Shown here in pieces: positions 13,753-26,304 of a stretch of DNA of 64,000 bases. Source of the DNA: Acanthochlamys bracteata. Its lineage: Eukaryota > Streptophyta > Magnoliopsida > Pandanales > Velloziaceae. The number at the start of each line of letters is the position of its first letter. Position 1 is the stretch's first letter. The DNA lies in the NCBI GenBank assembly GCA_019914995.1, contig CM034135.1, positions 3,784,501 to 3,848,500 of the forward strand, written 5' to 3'. The notes beneath the pieces are model-generated. The model saw nothing but the letters and a program-made list of their open reading frames with translations, made no database searches and was not told the DNA's origin. The translations under genes were made by a program, and so were the position numbers.

Positions 13753-16582
13753 CTACCGCCCGGTCTTTGCTCTTTTCATTCCGGAATTATTGAATGGTGA
13801 GACACTACCTGCAGGATGTGGACTTTCTTCTCTTAAAGTAGAATTAAGCATTGCTAGTTCTCGAAGCTGTTGTTTCTTGTAGTAGTCATGTGATTCATCC
13901 TGTATGCAAGTTCACTAATCAAATCATTAAAGCAAGATTAAATCATCTTTATTAAGATTCTATGGTTTTCGTAAATTCGCATTAGTGTTTTGAGTAGAAC
14001 TTTGCATAGAAGGATGTAAATATACCACTGGTTTCAGCAGTTCTTCGAGGATTTCTTGCGCTTGTCTCAATCTTATATCTACAATGTTAGCAGGTAATTC
14101 AGCCTCGATCAAGATGTGCAATGGCTCATTCAAGTGCTCGTATCCTGGCCTTCCTCTTAATTTTTCCTCCTTCAAGATGAGAATGAAGTCATACTTAAAT
14201 GATAAACAGTGAGATAACATGAAGATTTCCTACATTTTATACAAAGTCAGCAAGATCGCTAAATAAGTACTCTGCCATTGTAGCTAATTAAGTACCAAAT
14301 ACTATCGTTTGCAATAGCAAGAATGGAGCACTTGTTCTACCAAGACATCCTTGAGTAATCAAGGAACATGCACACTGCTACAGCAAGATGAAGCATAATG
14401 TACATAGCTTATTTTGGTGAAAGTAGAACTGCAGTATTACCTTCCCAGGATCTTTTATAGAACCTTTTCCTCTGATATAAACACGACAGCCTGTTGATGC
14501 CTCGACTCGTTTCAGCGAATTACCTCTAGGTCCAAGCAGGCGCCCAACAAAATTGAACTTCTTGTATTGAAGGAAAATTTTAACAATTCGAGCAGTCAGT
14601 ATTAAGCTATATATTAGCATAGCAGTTGTAATTTTCAAAGTCGAGCACTTACATTAGGATAGGAATCAACTGGAATTTCTAAACGGAGAATCTTCTTGAC
14701 AAAGGGAGAACTTGGGCTTGCTGGTGCTCCTTGCCAGTCCATTGCCACCCCTTGTGGAAAAGCAAATCTCTGCTTAAGCAATACATACATTTTAAAATGT
14801 CATAAACTGCTTGTAGCTATACAAAGTTTAGAAGCATCTTGTATGATCATAAACTGAGGCAACTATCAACTCCTTTAAATCTGAGTTCTTGGTCTGCAAA
14901 CTCCTGTTTCTGTAAAAGCACTTCCAGAATATTTTGTGTATTTCAAGCCTAATGCAACATCTGCCATGTGCTTATGCACGACATGATAGATACTACTGAT
15001 TGGGTGGCGTAGATAAAATACATACATGTTTTTTGAATGTTGCAAATTTGAAAGTAAGTGATTACCTACCTCCAGTTGTAAGCCACTCCAGCTGCTTATA
15101 CTCGATCCAGAAAGACTTGGAGAAGCCATGGGACTGGGACTTCTGCGCCGCAACCTTTCATATTCCCCAAGTCCTTGGTTTGGAACCATGCCAGAGACTC
15201 GCATGATTTCTGTTAATAGGATAGCATATAAAAGAAATTGTGAAGAAGTTTGTATGTTCAATAATACAATGATTTTGTCACTTTACATCTAATTTTTACA
15301 GCTTCAGAAGCTTATAAAAGCAAACGGTATTTTAAAATGGAGAAAAGTTTACACGGTAGTACATTTCATTGACAACATTTCCAATTGACAGAAAGTCGAA
15401 CATACATAATCAGTAGGAAGTATGTCCCGCAATCTGCTTATGTAGAGATACTATGTACTTGTAATTACCAAGGGAACAAAAAGTATTAATCAAGGAGAAA
15501 CTACAGGTTGGCAAGCTTGTTTTAGATATTACAATCTCTGCCTAATGGAATGAATATGTGAAAGCACCACACAAATTAACATTCTAATTATCATCTTCCA
15601 AAACAAATTCGTATCACCAACGCAGGATAAGCAGTACATGAAGATCCATTTTCTACAGAAGCAACATTCAGGCACCCCTAAAAGCTGAGAAGAAAATAAC
15701 ATTAGTTTCTCACATTCTGACTGCAGCACCTTCAGTTTCTTGATTAGCTCGGTGCTTTACAACTGGGAAGCACACATTAGCATCCTAGCCATATTTACTT
15801 AATGCTACCTAAGTTATATTTACAGGCTGTCATCAAGAACTTCAAGATTTTGCCAGGAACATCAAATCAAATCAAACGTTCTGGTGGTTTAAAGCAAATA
15901 AAACACAAATGCAGTAAAGAGTTTGAAGTTAGTAACAACAAGATATGATGACAGCTGAAAACCTGAACATCAATACACAAAACAAAATGAATTGCTTGAT
16001 TGATCGATTGCCTGAATCAACTGAGTGGCAAACCATGGCATGCATACAAAACCATATCGAACTTTAAGTAGAACACTCAATCATTATCAATAATCATCAA
16101 AACCTTGAACTTTATACAATAATTCTATTCATATTCTCAAAACTTAAATCAACAAATGCTTCTTCAAATGTTAATCGATGTAATAAATCCCAATTACAGA
16201 AAGACCATAGCAAAAATAAGAGATCTACTAGAGAAGACAATCTCACCTTGACTTAGAAGTTTGTTGCATATAGGCAAGACCTGCATGAAGGGACCAAGCT
16301 TCTGATGCTCTGCGAACAGCTCTGCCAAGTACTGACTATACATAAATCACAAATGAGAAGAAAAGAAAAACTAACAGATTACTATATAAACCAAATCAAA
16401 CAACAACAATCTTTTACAACTCAAGAGATCGTTCAATCGATTATAGAGAAACAATTTATCATCAAACATGTAAATCAAGTGTTTTCTCTTTTTATGTTTT
16501 ACCTGTCCATCTCAGTAGTGTTTCTTATTTGTGGAGAGGGAGCTCTAGCAGGAGAAAAGTTTTGAGAATATAACCCTGACAT
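13753..16582 (-). CDS. KH-domain RNA-binding protein of the STAR/quaking-like (SPIN1-type) family
   Basis: Seven exons in minus order (16582-16503, 16335-16247, 15209-15070, 14769-14653, 14557-14441, 14169-14026, 13899-13753) join to 277 residues. The N-terminus is [17 protein letters not shown]; a QUA1-like homodimerisation segment follows ([20 protein letters not shown], about 28-47). The single maxi-KH domain begins near 128 ([20 protein letters not shown]) and has the RNA-contacting LLGPRG loop at about 149-154, then [15 protein letters not shown]. The tail ends in [10 protein letters not shown], a likely nuclear signal. Plant members such as SPIN1 bind RNA and act in splicing or flowering control; the exact role here is not known. 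Length and exon layout agree with the family (about 280 residues). The 5' UTR at 16590-16700 is purine-rich on the plus strand. Confidence 0.93.
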
Positions 16583-19500
16583 GATGGTGATGAAGAGAAG
16601 GAAAACTAAAGCTTTTCTTTATTCTTAGTTCTGTAACAGAGAGAAGGAAAGGGAAAGAGAAAGAAAGAGATGGCAAAGTGATAGAAGAAGAGGGCAGGCA
16701 AACAAAAGAGGGTGGTGGGATGATTGAAAGCAAGGTGGTGGTTATGTTGTTGTTCTGAAGAGAAGGAGAAGATTCACCTCTCTTGCATAATATGGCCAGC
16801 ACCTGCAGCCCCATAATTATTTTTACTTACATTAAATAAAACAAACAAACAGTACAATATTATTTTTAATAAGTTTTGGGAACTAAAATAGAATGAAGGT
16901 ATGCAATATTTTTCTTTTTTTCTGGAAATTAACCTTTTTCTTTTACGAGAGAGAGAGAGGGGGTTGGTATGAGAACATGGAATTTACCTTAGAAAAGTGT
17001 TTGTTTTTGGGTATTTATTTGGGAGAGTTGATTTTGGTGCAAAAACAAAAGAAGAACTTGTTGGAGTCCCTTGCCTTCTGAAGTTGTCCAAGCATTGATA
17101 TTTAAAAGAGGGGGATTCCAGCCATGTCAACATCAGCTTACAGCAGGGAAAGAAAGCAACTAAGGAGGAGGACTTCGCACAAGGTATAACATTTTTGGAT
17201 ATTTTTGCTCCCACGGATGAAAATGATATAGAAATTATTTTATTTTTTGTCAAATCATGCATTGAAAATTCTAATTTTAAATAAATAAATAATAATAAAT
17301 TATTTAAAATTATTTTTGCTTTAATATTGGATTGATATCTGGCACATTCTATACCGTAGGATGTCGCATGGCCGTCTTTTCTACAAGATAAGTATATAAA
17401 GTTCAACTGCATTGTTCGAACACTTGGCTAAAATATACTACTAAAGGCTAAATGCACACTTAAATAACCGTCGAGTTTGTCGTATTTCTTTTATTGCGAG
17501 CTTTTTCTTTAAGTGAATTATATTGGTAAACTATCCTATATAAAGGTATTCCTATTTTCTTGAGTTATAATTTGCTTCCATATATAAAAGTATATTTTCA
17601 AACTCCACATGAATAATTAGTTTATTATGATTTTTATGATAAGTTCTCTAAATAAAATATTACCTAAATGAAGTATTACATCAAAAAGTTTCTATATAAT
17701 TAGAAGGGATATGGAAGTATTTTATAATTTCGCAGAAATGATTTGTATAGTAGTTTTTGGGTATAAATACAGCTTTGAAGTAGGCATGTAAAAATATTAG
17801 AAAAGCTATATATATAAAGATTAAATAGCTCTATAAAGAGTTTATATAGAGGGACAACTGGTACAGATGTGCAGGAAGGTTATGTGCGCCAAATACATGC
17901 TTTGAAATTGAGAAGGTTTTAAAATGTTTCACATGAAATGAATGGTGATGAAACTCAAACGACAACAACCAACCCAATACAAACGCATCAATCAAGCAAT
18001 GGAACCACGAGAGCAATTTTTTTTTTTTCTTTCTTCTCTTTGTTCATTCATTCATTCGGTCTTTCTTGTGATATTGTAATGGGATCCATGATTCTTCTGT
18101 TCATGCTTTGACCAACGACAATTAAAATTGATTAGATTTAGGGGTTGTTTAGAATTGCTTAGAAAAAGCTTTCAAAAAAATATTTTTTAAAAAAATAAAC
18201 TTTTTTAAAATTAAGAAAAAAAATATATAATAATTTTATAATATATAATTTATTTATGTATTTCAAATTAAAAAAATTGACGTATAAAAAAATTTTTATG
18301 TGACGGTGAGGGTACATGTTGTGATTGAGGATAAAAGGTACTCCAAAACGTACTCTTAGATAATGTTTGAAAATATTAATAAAATATAACTTTTTAAAAT
18401 AAAAAATATTTAAAATTTTTTTAGAAAAAAGAACTTAAATTTTTATCTAAATAAATAATAAAATATATATAAATTATACGATATATAATTTTTTTAAATT
18501 AACAATTTATAAAATACTGTAGGAGATTTACTAAAAATGTACAATATTTATTTAAAATGATAAATACTTGAAAGAAATGCCAAAACTCGTTCATTTTCTT
18601 TCTTGCCATATTCCACAATTATTAGTTCAAAATCAAAGCTATTGAACATTTTTGAATAGTTAAGTAACTATTAATTATTAGTGAGGAACATGAATAGCTA
18701 TAAATTGAATTGGGTCCCCTTTCGTCATAAACAGAACGGCAGAAAAATATAAATGATAAAGAAGGGTAGTAAGCAAATCATTTCCATGTCATGAGTTGTT
18801 ATTAATCAAGAATTTTAACACACTGTTATACATTAGACTCCATTACCATTTATCACTAAGTCTGTTTCTGTTTTAAAAACTTGTTACAACTCTGTGAAAC
18901 TTTGCTGATAATTAACAATCAGAATTGAATATATATAGACTGATTAGATATATGTAGAAAAACGCCGCAGGTCTGCAGAACGAATTACAGTACTCGATTA
19001 CTCGATCATATGTACACAGAGCTCGGTGAAAGGCAATGCAATGCATTTCACAAACATAGAAATGTAAGAGGTTGCCTGACAGACTCTCACGTGTATCCAT
19101 TGTTCGACAAAAGTTTTTAAATTACTGGATGCCAGTTAAATGTTTCTGTAATACACTATGGTTGCAATGAATCCAATGCCTGGAGAAATTAACTGTCACT
19201 GAGTTAAAAGAAATTGTTTCACGACAAGATCGAAACAAATCTTTTAAAACGATCAAAAAACTTGTTAAAACTACTGATCATCTTCTTGTTATTGAATGTA
19301 ATGTAATGGGATTTGAAAACAAAAGCATTGGATTCCACTGCGAAGATGTTTAGGAAAAAGCGTGGCTGCAGCTGTGAGCACGTTGTGGCCCGGGACGAGA
19401 CACTGAGACAGGGAGGGGACACGAAATGTACTCACATAAGTGTGTTTGATTGCATGCTCTCTTCAATGAAAGGTTTTAACTGGAAAGATCACGCACACAT

Positions 19501-20189
19501 GCGTTACCCTCTCAATATATTATCAGAATAATCATACATCCAAATAAGTACCACATACATTATGGTCATTTAACGTGCATCAACTTAAACTTTTAGATCA
19601 TCAATGTCCTCCTAAATGTACTATGGATATTCTATTTGGAGAAGCCAGAATCAATTATTCTGCAACGCCAACAAGAGTTGCTAGTTCTAATGGTAAGAAA
19701 AAACCAGCTCCTTTGGAATGCTTATGAAATTTGATTTTTAGGTAATTTTTGCGTGTCTAAACGGGCACCCAAGTTCTTCTATTAAAAAAAACAATTTAAT
19801 AAATTATGATTGGAGGAGCAATTATTGTTTGGGTTGGACAATTCGTCTTCTTCCTCTCCATTCTCCAATATTTACACATTCCATTACATCAACAGATTCT
19901 CTCGGTTTCGCCAAGTGGAAGATGCCAACAACAATTAATACTGTAATGCGGAAATCTAATCTAGTTATTCAATATAAGGACAAATAAAGACTGATAGCTC
20001 ATTGAAGTAGGTGCCGTTTCTCAGTACCCATGTTGGTTTCAAGGAGGAAGGGCGTTTTCCGTTGGCCAAGGTAATGGGCACCACTAGACGCCCGGGCACA
20101 TGATCATGGGCGCCTTACCCGCTTTCGCTGACGCCTTCTATTGCATCCATGTAGTTGGCGTCGCATGCGTGGTGCAGAACAGTAGCTTA
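16583..20189. other. Long spacer without recognised gene
   Basis: This holds the KH gene promoter (GA-rich tract on the plus strand, 16590-16700) and then about 3.4 kb with no gene I recognise. Near 18140-18330 a segment begins AGGGGTTGTTTAGAATTGC and resembles one near 63245, so it is probably an old MITE without readable ends. Small open frames at 17000-17400 and 19220-19530 have no family features. The segment 19990-20180 is much GC-richer than its surroundings (phrases such as ACGCCCGGGCAC) and is unexplained. Confidence 0.5.
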
Positions 20190-20484
20190 GAGTGTGTTTC
20201 AAACGTCCGAAAATTTATTTTTTTTATCAAATTTTAAATTTCGAATAATTTATATGTTTCAATTATACGAAAAATTTAAAATGTTATTTTTATATACAGA
20301 ACTCTAGTTTTAACTTTTTTATTTGTACATTTTTCAATATAATTATATTTTTTAATTTTTAATATATTTTTAAAATTTATTAAAATATAAATACTAAACT
20401 CGACTTTCACTTTATTTTTTTTAAAATTTTATTTTATATTTTTTATTTTTACAAAATTCAGTTACAAATATTTAAAATACATTT
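20190..20484 (+). mobile_element. Tourist-like MITE, family A copy 2
   Basis: 295 bp flanked by TTA (20187-20189 and 20485-20487). The left end is GAGTGTGTTTCAAA; the reverse complement of the right end is AAATGTATTTTAAA. Most differences between the two ends are transitions of the kind produced by deamination of methylated cytosine. The body aligns by eye over its whole length with 26010-26304, in the same orientation. No coding capacity. Confidence 0.75.
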
Positions 20485-20879
20485 TTATTATCAGCAAAGC
20501 TCTCTCGCAACACACGATCACTATATTACACCTAAAGTCAATTCAATTATTTGACATAACAATTGGTACCGACAAAAAAATTTGACAAAGAATACCGTAG
20601 CGGCGCCAAGTTTTTTTAATATACAGGTGCTTCCACGCTGGAAGGTATCTGTTGTGGCCCCATATTGTGTTTGGACATCAAAACGCCAGCTGGCCATTCC
20701 ATCTTTACAACTCAGCAACAGCGAACCCCAGAAAAACCAACGAAATGTTGAGTCTTTTGTTTTTTCTTTTCTCTCGTTTTCATAATTCCGAGAAAAACAT
20801 CAGTAATTGCTGGAAGAAGAATGGCCAGATAGACCGAGATAATTGCCAGCTAATAGCATGTTATACTAGTATAAAGACC

Positions 20880-20934
20880 AGCCCATTAGCCACATCTATT
20901 TTCCAAGCCCATTGAGCTTTGATTTTGGGGCCCA
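20880..20934 (+). promoter_or_regulatory. Cluster of three site II (TGGGCY) motifs upstream of NDUFA1
   Basis: AGCCCA at 20880-20885, AGCCCA at 20906-20911 and GGGCCCA at 20928-20934 are site II elements on the minus strand, 123-177 bp before the NDUFA1 start codon. Clusters of this element are characteristic of plant nuclear genes for respiratory chain subunits. The motifs are visible; the regulatory role is inferred. Confidence 0.6.
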
Positions 20935-21056
20935 TGTTGGAAACTAAAATAAAGTTTACCCAACCTGGTTTTTTCTCTTTAGCCCGTTAATTAGCAAGCA
21001 GAAAACTTCGACATCCCATTTGTTATTGTTCTTCGAAGAGAACAGTGAAGAAAAAA

Positions 21057-21335
21057 ATGGGGAAGTGGATTTTTCTAGAAGCGATGTTACCTTTGGGAAT
21101 CATCGCCGGAATGCTCTGTGTCATGGGAAACGCTCAGTACTTCATCCACAAAGCAGCTCACGGCCGGGTAATGTCGCAATGTTTCTAAAATTTTCTGGAA
21201 ATTTGTTGTATTTTGAGGATTAATTGAAGGTTATTTTAATTGCAGCCGAAGCATATAGGGAACGACGTTTGGGATGTGGCTATGGAGCGGAGGGACAAGA
21301 AGATCGTTGAGCAGTACACTTCTGCGGGGAATTGA
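21057..21335 (+). CDS. NDUFA1: Mitochondrial complex I subunit NDUFA1 (MWFE)
   Basis: Two exons (21057-21167 and 21246-21335) give a 66-residue protein: MGKWIFLEAMLPLGIIAGML, one membrane helix at about residues 8-26, then NAQYFIHKAAHGRPKHIG, WDVAMERRDKK and a short variable tail ending in AGN. This matches the plant MWFE subunit, a small single-pass accessory protein of the membrane arm of NADH:ubiquinone oxidoreductase, needed in other eukaryotes for complex I assembly. Plant homologues are about 65 residues, so it is full length. The intron is 78 bp with GT-AG ends in phase 0. Three site II motifs lie upstream. Confidence 0.94.
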
Positions 21336-22059
21336 ATCGGTCTGTGTTTAAAAGATATTAGGGATTTTTTGTTAACCATATTTCTACGTGTTCTAACATT
21401 GGTTTAGTTTATGGGGTTTCTAGGGTTATCGCTTGATATGGTATTCATTAGAGTTTCTTGTTTTTAGCTGATGATTCGGTGGTTAGGCGATACATGTAGT
21501 GTTCCCTTGTTTAGCAAAAAGTGATTTAGCTGTTAGGTTTCTATGTGAAAGATGTAATTTAGTCCTGTAAGATGTTGGGATTGTTGCATGGTTTTTTCTT
21601 TTTTCTTTTTTTTTTTGTTTTTGTTGGTGTATGTTGGCAGATGAGATGCTAGTCAGTGTTGAAGTCTGCACATAAGTGAGGCATTCCGGAGAGTTTTGTT
21701 GCTTTCCAATGTGGGATGTATATTATGCTGAAGAACTATAGCAGAATTCTCAAAGGCCTGAACTAATTGTTATATCAGTAGTTCATGTGAGATGAGAGAT
21801 AGATTGTTGTATTTTGTAATGGATGAGAACAGCAATGAGAGTTGATGACCTGTAGACTGAGCACTTAGGATGGGCTTTTGGACTAAAGATTATAGACGTG
21901 GTATAAGACACTAGAAGAAGACTCGGGCATTTATAGGATTATCCTAGAGAAGATGTAGTAGAAGCTTTTCTTTTGCTTTCTATTTGGAAGATTGCCATAG
22001 ATCATTTTGTCAATACAAAAATGTGGCTTTTCTTTTGGCTCCAGAAATTTTGAAAATGC

Positions 22060-22370
22060 TTACTCTCTCTAGGTCCAACAACATTATCCCACTAGGTGGA
22101 TCAGTTATATGTTTCATGCCATGTACTCTATTATACGCAATATCATTGATGAAGCCATTAACAAGTTATTTTCATAGTAGTTGACCAAGTCTTTGTAAAC
22201 CTTCCCCTATCCCTCTTAACAAGTGGAATATTTATAAGCTTATATCTTTAAGAAGACGTATCCGTATGCTTTCGCTTTATATGGCCAAACCATTTCAAAC
22301 AAATGACATTTGATTCCCTCGTTTTTCTATCATTCAGCATAACCTCCACTTTTCTCTCTCGAGGTTGATA
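22060..22370 (-). mobile_element. LINE (non-LTR retrotransposon) 3' coding remnant, minus strand
   Basis: On the minus strand the region encodes, with interruptions, KWFGHIKRK near 22280, then a short stretch resembling RGRGRPKKTW, then a segment like RIHVADP. These are hallmarks, in the right order, of the C-terminal end of the reverse transcriptase protein in a common plant LINE group (consensus LRWFGHVQRR, GRPKKTW, WRxRIHVADP). The reading frame is broken by several stops and shifts and most of the protein is absent, so it is a short old remnant. Confidence 0.6.
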
Positions 22371-22834
22371 AATTATAAAGCTCTAAGGGTAAACAAACTC
22401 CATGTCATTAGAGTTGCATCTGTAAACTTATACTCATTTGGAGGTGACTAGAGTTATATGGAGTAGCAATGTCACGGACATTTGGGACATAGGTAAAGTT
22501 ATCTTTCTCGGGACTAAATCAATTGAAACTATTGTTCCTCTTACATGTGACAAATGGTTAACAGCTTCTACAACCGATTCTCAACTTGCATGTTGTGTTT
22601 GAAACAATATTTGGAACTACTTAACATCGTTTATTCTATTTGGAATAATAAGTTAATTTTGATTCTGTTAGTTATGATGTAGAAAACTGAGCGTATAGAA
22701 TATGGTAACCCAATGTTTCAAAGTTAGGAATGTAGAATGCTACACTAATTTATTGCGTAGTAGTTAGCGCAATCAACATGAATGCACATACTAAGGGCAC
22801 ATACAGATTAATATATTCTCTATTACCAGTATCC

Positions 22835-23100
22835 AACAGGAAAATGAGGGAGGTTTGTTTAAGGTGTTTTGGCTACATAAAGTAAGATCTATAACGTCCT
22901 GTTTGAAAAGTGTTAGCCCATGAAAGCTCTCTTTGTCAAAAGAGGTAGAGAAAGGGCCCAAGAAGACTTGGTTAGGGTACTTAAAATGATTTTGCTGCTA
23001 TTGCTAGATCAAGGATATTGCTCATAATAAAGCTCGCTGGTATGAGGGGAATCCATATAACCAACCTAACCTAATGGGATAAGGTGGTGTTGTTTCTGCT
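22835..23100 (+). mobile_element. LINE 3' coding remnant, plus strand
   Basis: The plus strand reads KMREVCLRCFGYIK at about 22842-22883, corresponding to the plant LINE consensus KMREACLRWFGHVKRR, and further on a GPKKTW-like phrase near 22956. It ends with the 3'-terminal phrase CCTAATGGGATAAGG and a GTTGTT-rich tail (23070-23100), which resembles the 3' end of such LINEs. Stops and frameshifts interrupt it. It belongs to the same group as 22060-22370 but lies on the opposite strand. Confidence 0.6.
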
Positions 23101-24679
23101 GCCGTTGACTATACTCAACTAGATATGTTTATCCTAAGGAAAGAAGTAAAATCTGTAGAACCCAAAAGTTGTCTAGAATTAGTTCTAATCTGATGCCACT
23201 TCTTGCAAGTTCTATATAATAAGTTTTCAGTTTGTGACTATTTTTCATGACATCATAAGTATGAGCAAATTCTCATGCAAAAGCCTGCATCATACCACAA
23301 TCAAGAAGTACAAGCAGCCATTCACCAGCTATGATGCCTTAAGCAGTGCATAGGGGTTTATACATCTTAATATGTGTTGCATCTGTCACCATTTCTTGAT
23401 GGCGAAGCTACATTCTGCGGATAATATAGCTCTTTGGGTAAATGTTGGCATCACTGCTTCGTTGGCCTTTAGAAGGCTGCTAACATGCTATGACCAACAG
23501 GGTTCACATGTTCTAGTAGGATTGTGGAGGATTTCATTATGGATTGGGTTGGTCTAAAGTTGGGGTTAGGACCTATCATTTGCAGGACTTAAGAATCTGT
23601 AGGATATACAGAATAGTATTTTGAGAATGACAATGTAGTGAGTATTAGATTTGTAATTGATAGATTGTTGTTGGATGTACTAATGTAAGTATGCTCTAAT
23701 ATTGTTATTTTAAACTATGGAAGAAATGGATTACGTTACCTTTAATTTATCTTCATTTGAGTATGTAAGGTAGTATACTTTTGCATATGCTGGATTGCCA
23801 ACATTGTGGTTCAGATGGTGGAGTTGTACTGGTGCAAACAGCCAAAATCAAGAAGAAAACAGTGCTCTATGGCTGTCACGTTGGACTTTGGTGACGTCTA
23901 GTCATTTTAGCAAATTGTGGGGATGGTTACGCACGAGCTCTGATAAGCTTTAGGACAGTGATGGTGTACGTTGTTGTCCTCTAAATTCTAATACCCGTCT
24001 CTTTATGTAAAGTGGAATGGCAGTTATTATTGAGTCATATCTGTGCTGCTCATCAACAAGTAGGGAGTATTATCATTGTTTGGTTCTCAAGCACTATGGA
24101 TATCTTTCCTCAGAAATCTGTACTCACATAATATCATCCTATTAATCTGAGACAGATCTTATGCTCATATGCTTTTTGTGCCCAAGCATCTGACCCTAAT
24201 GTGGTACACACCAGCATGTATGTTGTACTTTCGGCTCTTTATTCAGCCTATGTAGACTACAGTTACATGTGGGTTTTTCTCGAACTATACATATTAATCC
24301 AAATAACTTATATTTGTTTCCTTGATGCAGGTTTTTCCAGGTAATATGGACTCCTTGCAGTTGATCTTCATCTGAAATAAAGTTAAATCTTTATACCAGA
24401 AGGGCACAGTTTTCTTTGTGTTTTACTATTATGTATTTCGCTAACAGTTTGTTGAAAGTATATACATCCTTTTAACGTTCCCATGACGCGAATGCTCTAC
24501 TTTTATTGTATTTCTGGTTTTAGGAAATAGGCCGAGAATACCAAATGAATACAAGATATATATTTGGAACAGAGAACGAGGTGTAATTACGTGAGGTACA
24601 CTGCATTTGTTTACGGAAATAAAAACTCAAAAACATGCGTGCAATTCAATAAATAGCGATGTTATATGTTAAACATTGA

Positions 24680-25728
24680 GGTGGCATTTGGTTTGAGTTA
24701 TCCTGACAAGACTTTCGGAATATAAAATAAGGAATTATATTTTACATTGGTTGGCTACAATTTTCATTTTTCATGGAAAATAAGATTATTTTAAATAAAG
24801 AATATTGATATGGGAGGTAATAATTTAGATTTTTTGTTAAATTTGTAAGCAAGACTATCTTTTAATATGTGAAAATATCGTTTTTAGTTTCTTTTTTTCT
24901 AATATTTTTTTTTTTCAAAATCCTTTCGGTGCTTGGATTTATACGGCTGCCGATTTTCTCCTAACCATCGATCTTTTTTTCCTCCGATTACTTTATTTCC
25001 TGCTGCTTCTCTGCATCCATCTACTAATCGGATTAAGTTTGTATCAATTACACTCTCAATCTCATCTTGACCTTACAATCTCTTTTTGTTCAAATCTTAA
25101 CCATATATCTATCCGCATCGACCAGATTTCGAACTTTCACATTTGATTCTTATCACATATCAACTTCATGAGACCATTTTGACCCATATTTAGACCTTAC
25201 AATCCCTTTTTGACCACATGAACCACATATCGCCATTTGAACTTTATTGATCCATATCGACCATACTCGTAACCTATTTTGACTCATGTTTTGACTTTAT
25301 AATACTATTTTGGCCATATATTGATCCCTTAAGAAGGGGTGGCTGTAAGCGGTAAGTGTAGTATTTGTGAATTAGATAAAAAAATTTTAATATAAATTTT
25401 TTTGCAGGAATTTGAACGCAAATTTTGTAGATAAGACCAATATTCTAACCAGTTAAATTAAACTAACTTTGTTTTGGAATCTCACATATAATATGTAATA
25501 ATAATAGTTTGAGTTAGTTTTTTGTTATTTATACAAATAAAATATTTTAGTAAACATTAACAGATTATTGGGAGTTTTATGTAAACCAAACGTGATAACG
25601 TAGAATTTTTGATAACTTAATTATTTGGTAAAAATTAATCAAACATAATGTTGCAACATTCTCAAGTTTTATGTTCTCGAATATCAAAATATTTATGGTG
25701 ATATTGTAAGGAATTAATCAAACGCACC
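24680..25728. mobile_element. Candidate TIR element with TGA target duplication
   Basis: The left end GGTGGCATTTGG and the reverse complement of the right end GGTGCGTTTGAT are similar inverted ends, flanked on both sides by TGA (24677-24679 and 25729-25731). The inside is 1049 bp with no coding capacity. It contains repeated short phrases of the kind CCTTACAATC then CTTTTTG (around 25070 and 25195) and several GACCATAT-like words. The ends match only imperfectly, so the boundaries are tentative. Confidence 0.35.
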
Positions 25729-26009
25729 TGAGAGTACTCATTGAGATGCATCAATATTTGTCATGTGTAATAATGATAGAGTGCAAGAATTTGTTAGCTG
25801 CTTTCGTTGCTCAAATTAAACTTCTAAATTTCGTTCGATAAACTGCAAGTACTGATATTGTGAAACTAAATTCTAACTTCAGACACTAGAATATGTAACA
25901 GCTTTATCATTGAACTTCATTATACAGATAAAAATAAAATAGAAAGGATGAACGCATAACTCTCTTTTGTTTATTATACAGAAACACGATGTATTTTAGC
26001 AATGTCTTA

Positions 26010-26304
26010 GGTTGTGTTTCAAACGTCCGTAACTTCACTTTCTTTCGTCAGATTTTGAATTTCGAATAGTTCATATATTTTAATTGCACAAAAAATTCAG
26101 AATTCTACTTTTACATATGAAACTTCAGTTCTAACTTTTTTATTTGCACACTTTTCAATACAATTATATTTTTTAATTTTCAACACATTTCTAAAACTTA
26201 TTGAAACACAAATACTGAACTCCAGTTCACTTTATTTTTCAAAAAATTCTACTTTCTATTTTTTATTTTTACAAAATTCAGTTACAGATATTTGAAACAC
26301 TCCC
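26010..26304 (+). mobile_element. Tourist-like MITE, family A copy 3
   Basis: 295 bp flanked by TTA (26007-26009 and 26305-26307). The left end GGTTGTGTTTCAAA and the reverse complement of the right end GGGAGTGTTTCAAA match in 11 of 14 positions. This is the least eroded copy in the window and the best reference for the family. The body contains AGATTTTGAATTTCGAATAG and ends with AAAATTCAGTTACAG before the right terminus. Confidence 0.8.

Larger units (their letters stand above)
21336..24679. other. Spacer with decayed LINE tails, no intact gene
   Basis: The first part is the NDUFA1 3' UTR. Two LINE C-terminal fragments on opposite strands are listed separately (22060-22370 and 22835-23100). 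From about 23100 to 24680 no gene or clear element is visible. A pyrimidine-rich acceptor-like site followed by AATAAAG near 24331-24380 might be a distal UTR exon but has no support beyond the motifs. Confidence 0.5.

Noticed and set aside
17000-17412. Long minus-strand open frame near 17.0-17.4 kb
   Set aside because: AT-rich composition, no family features, and no start or splice context that would make a gene.
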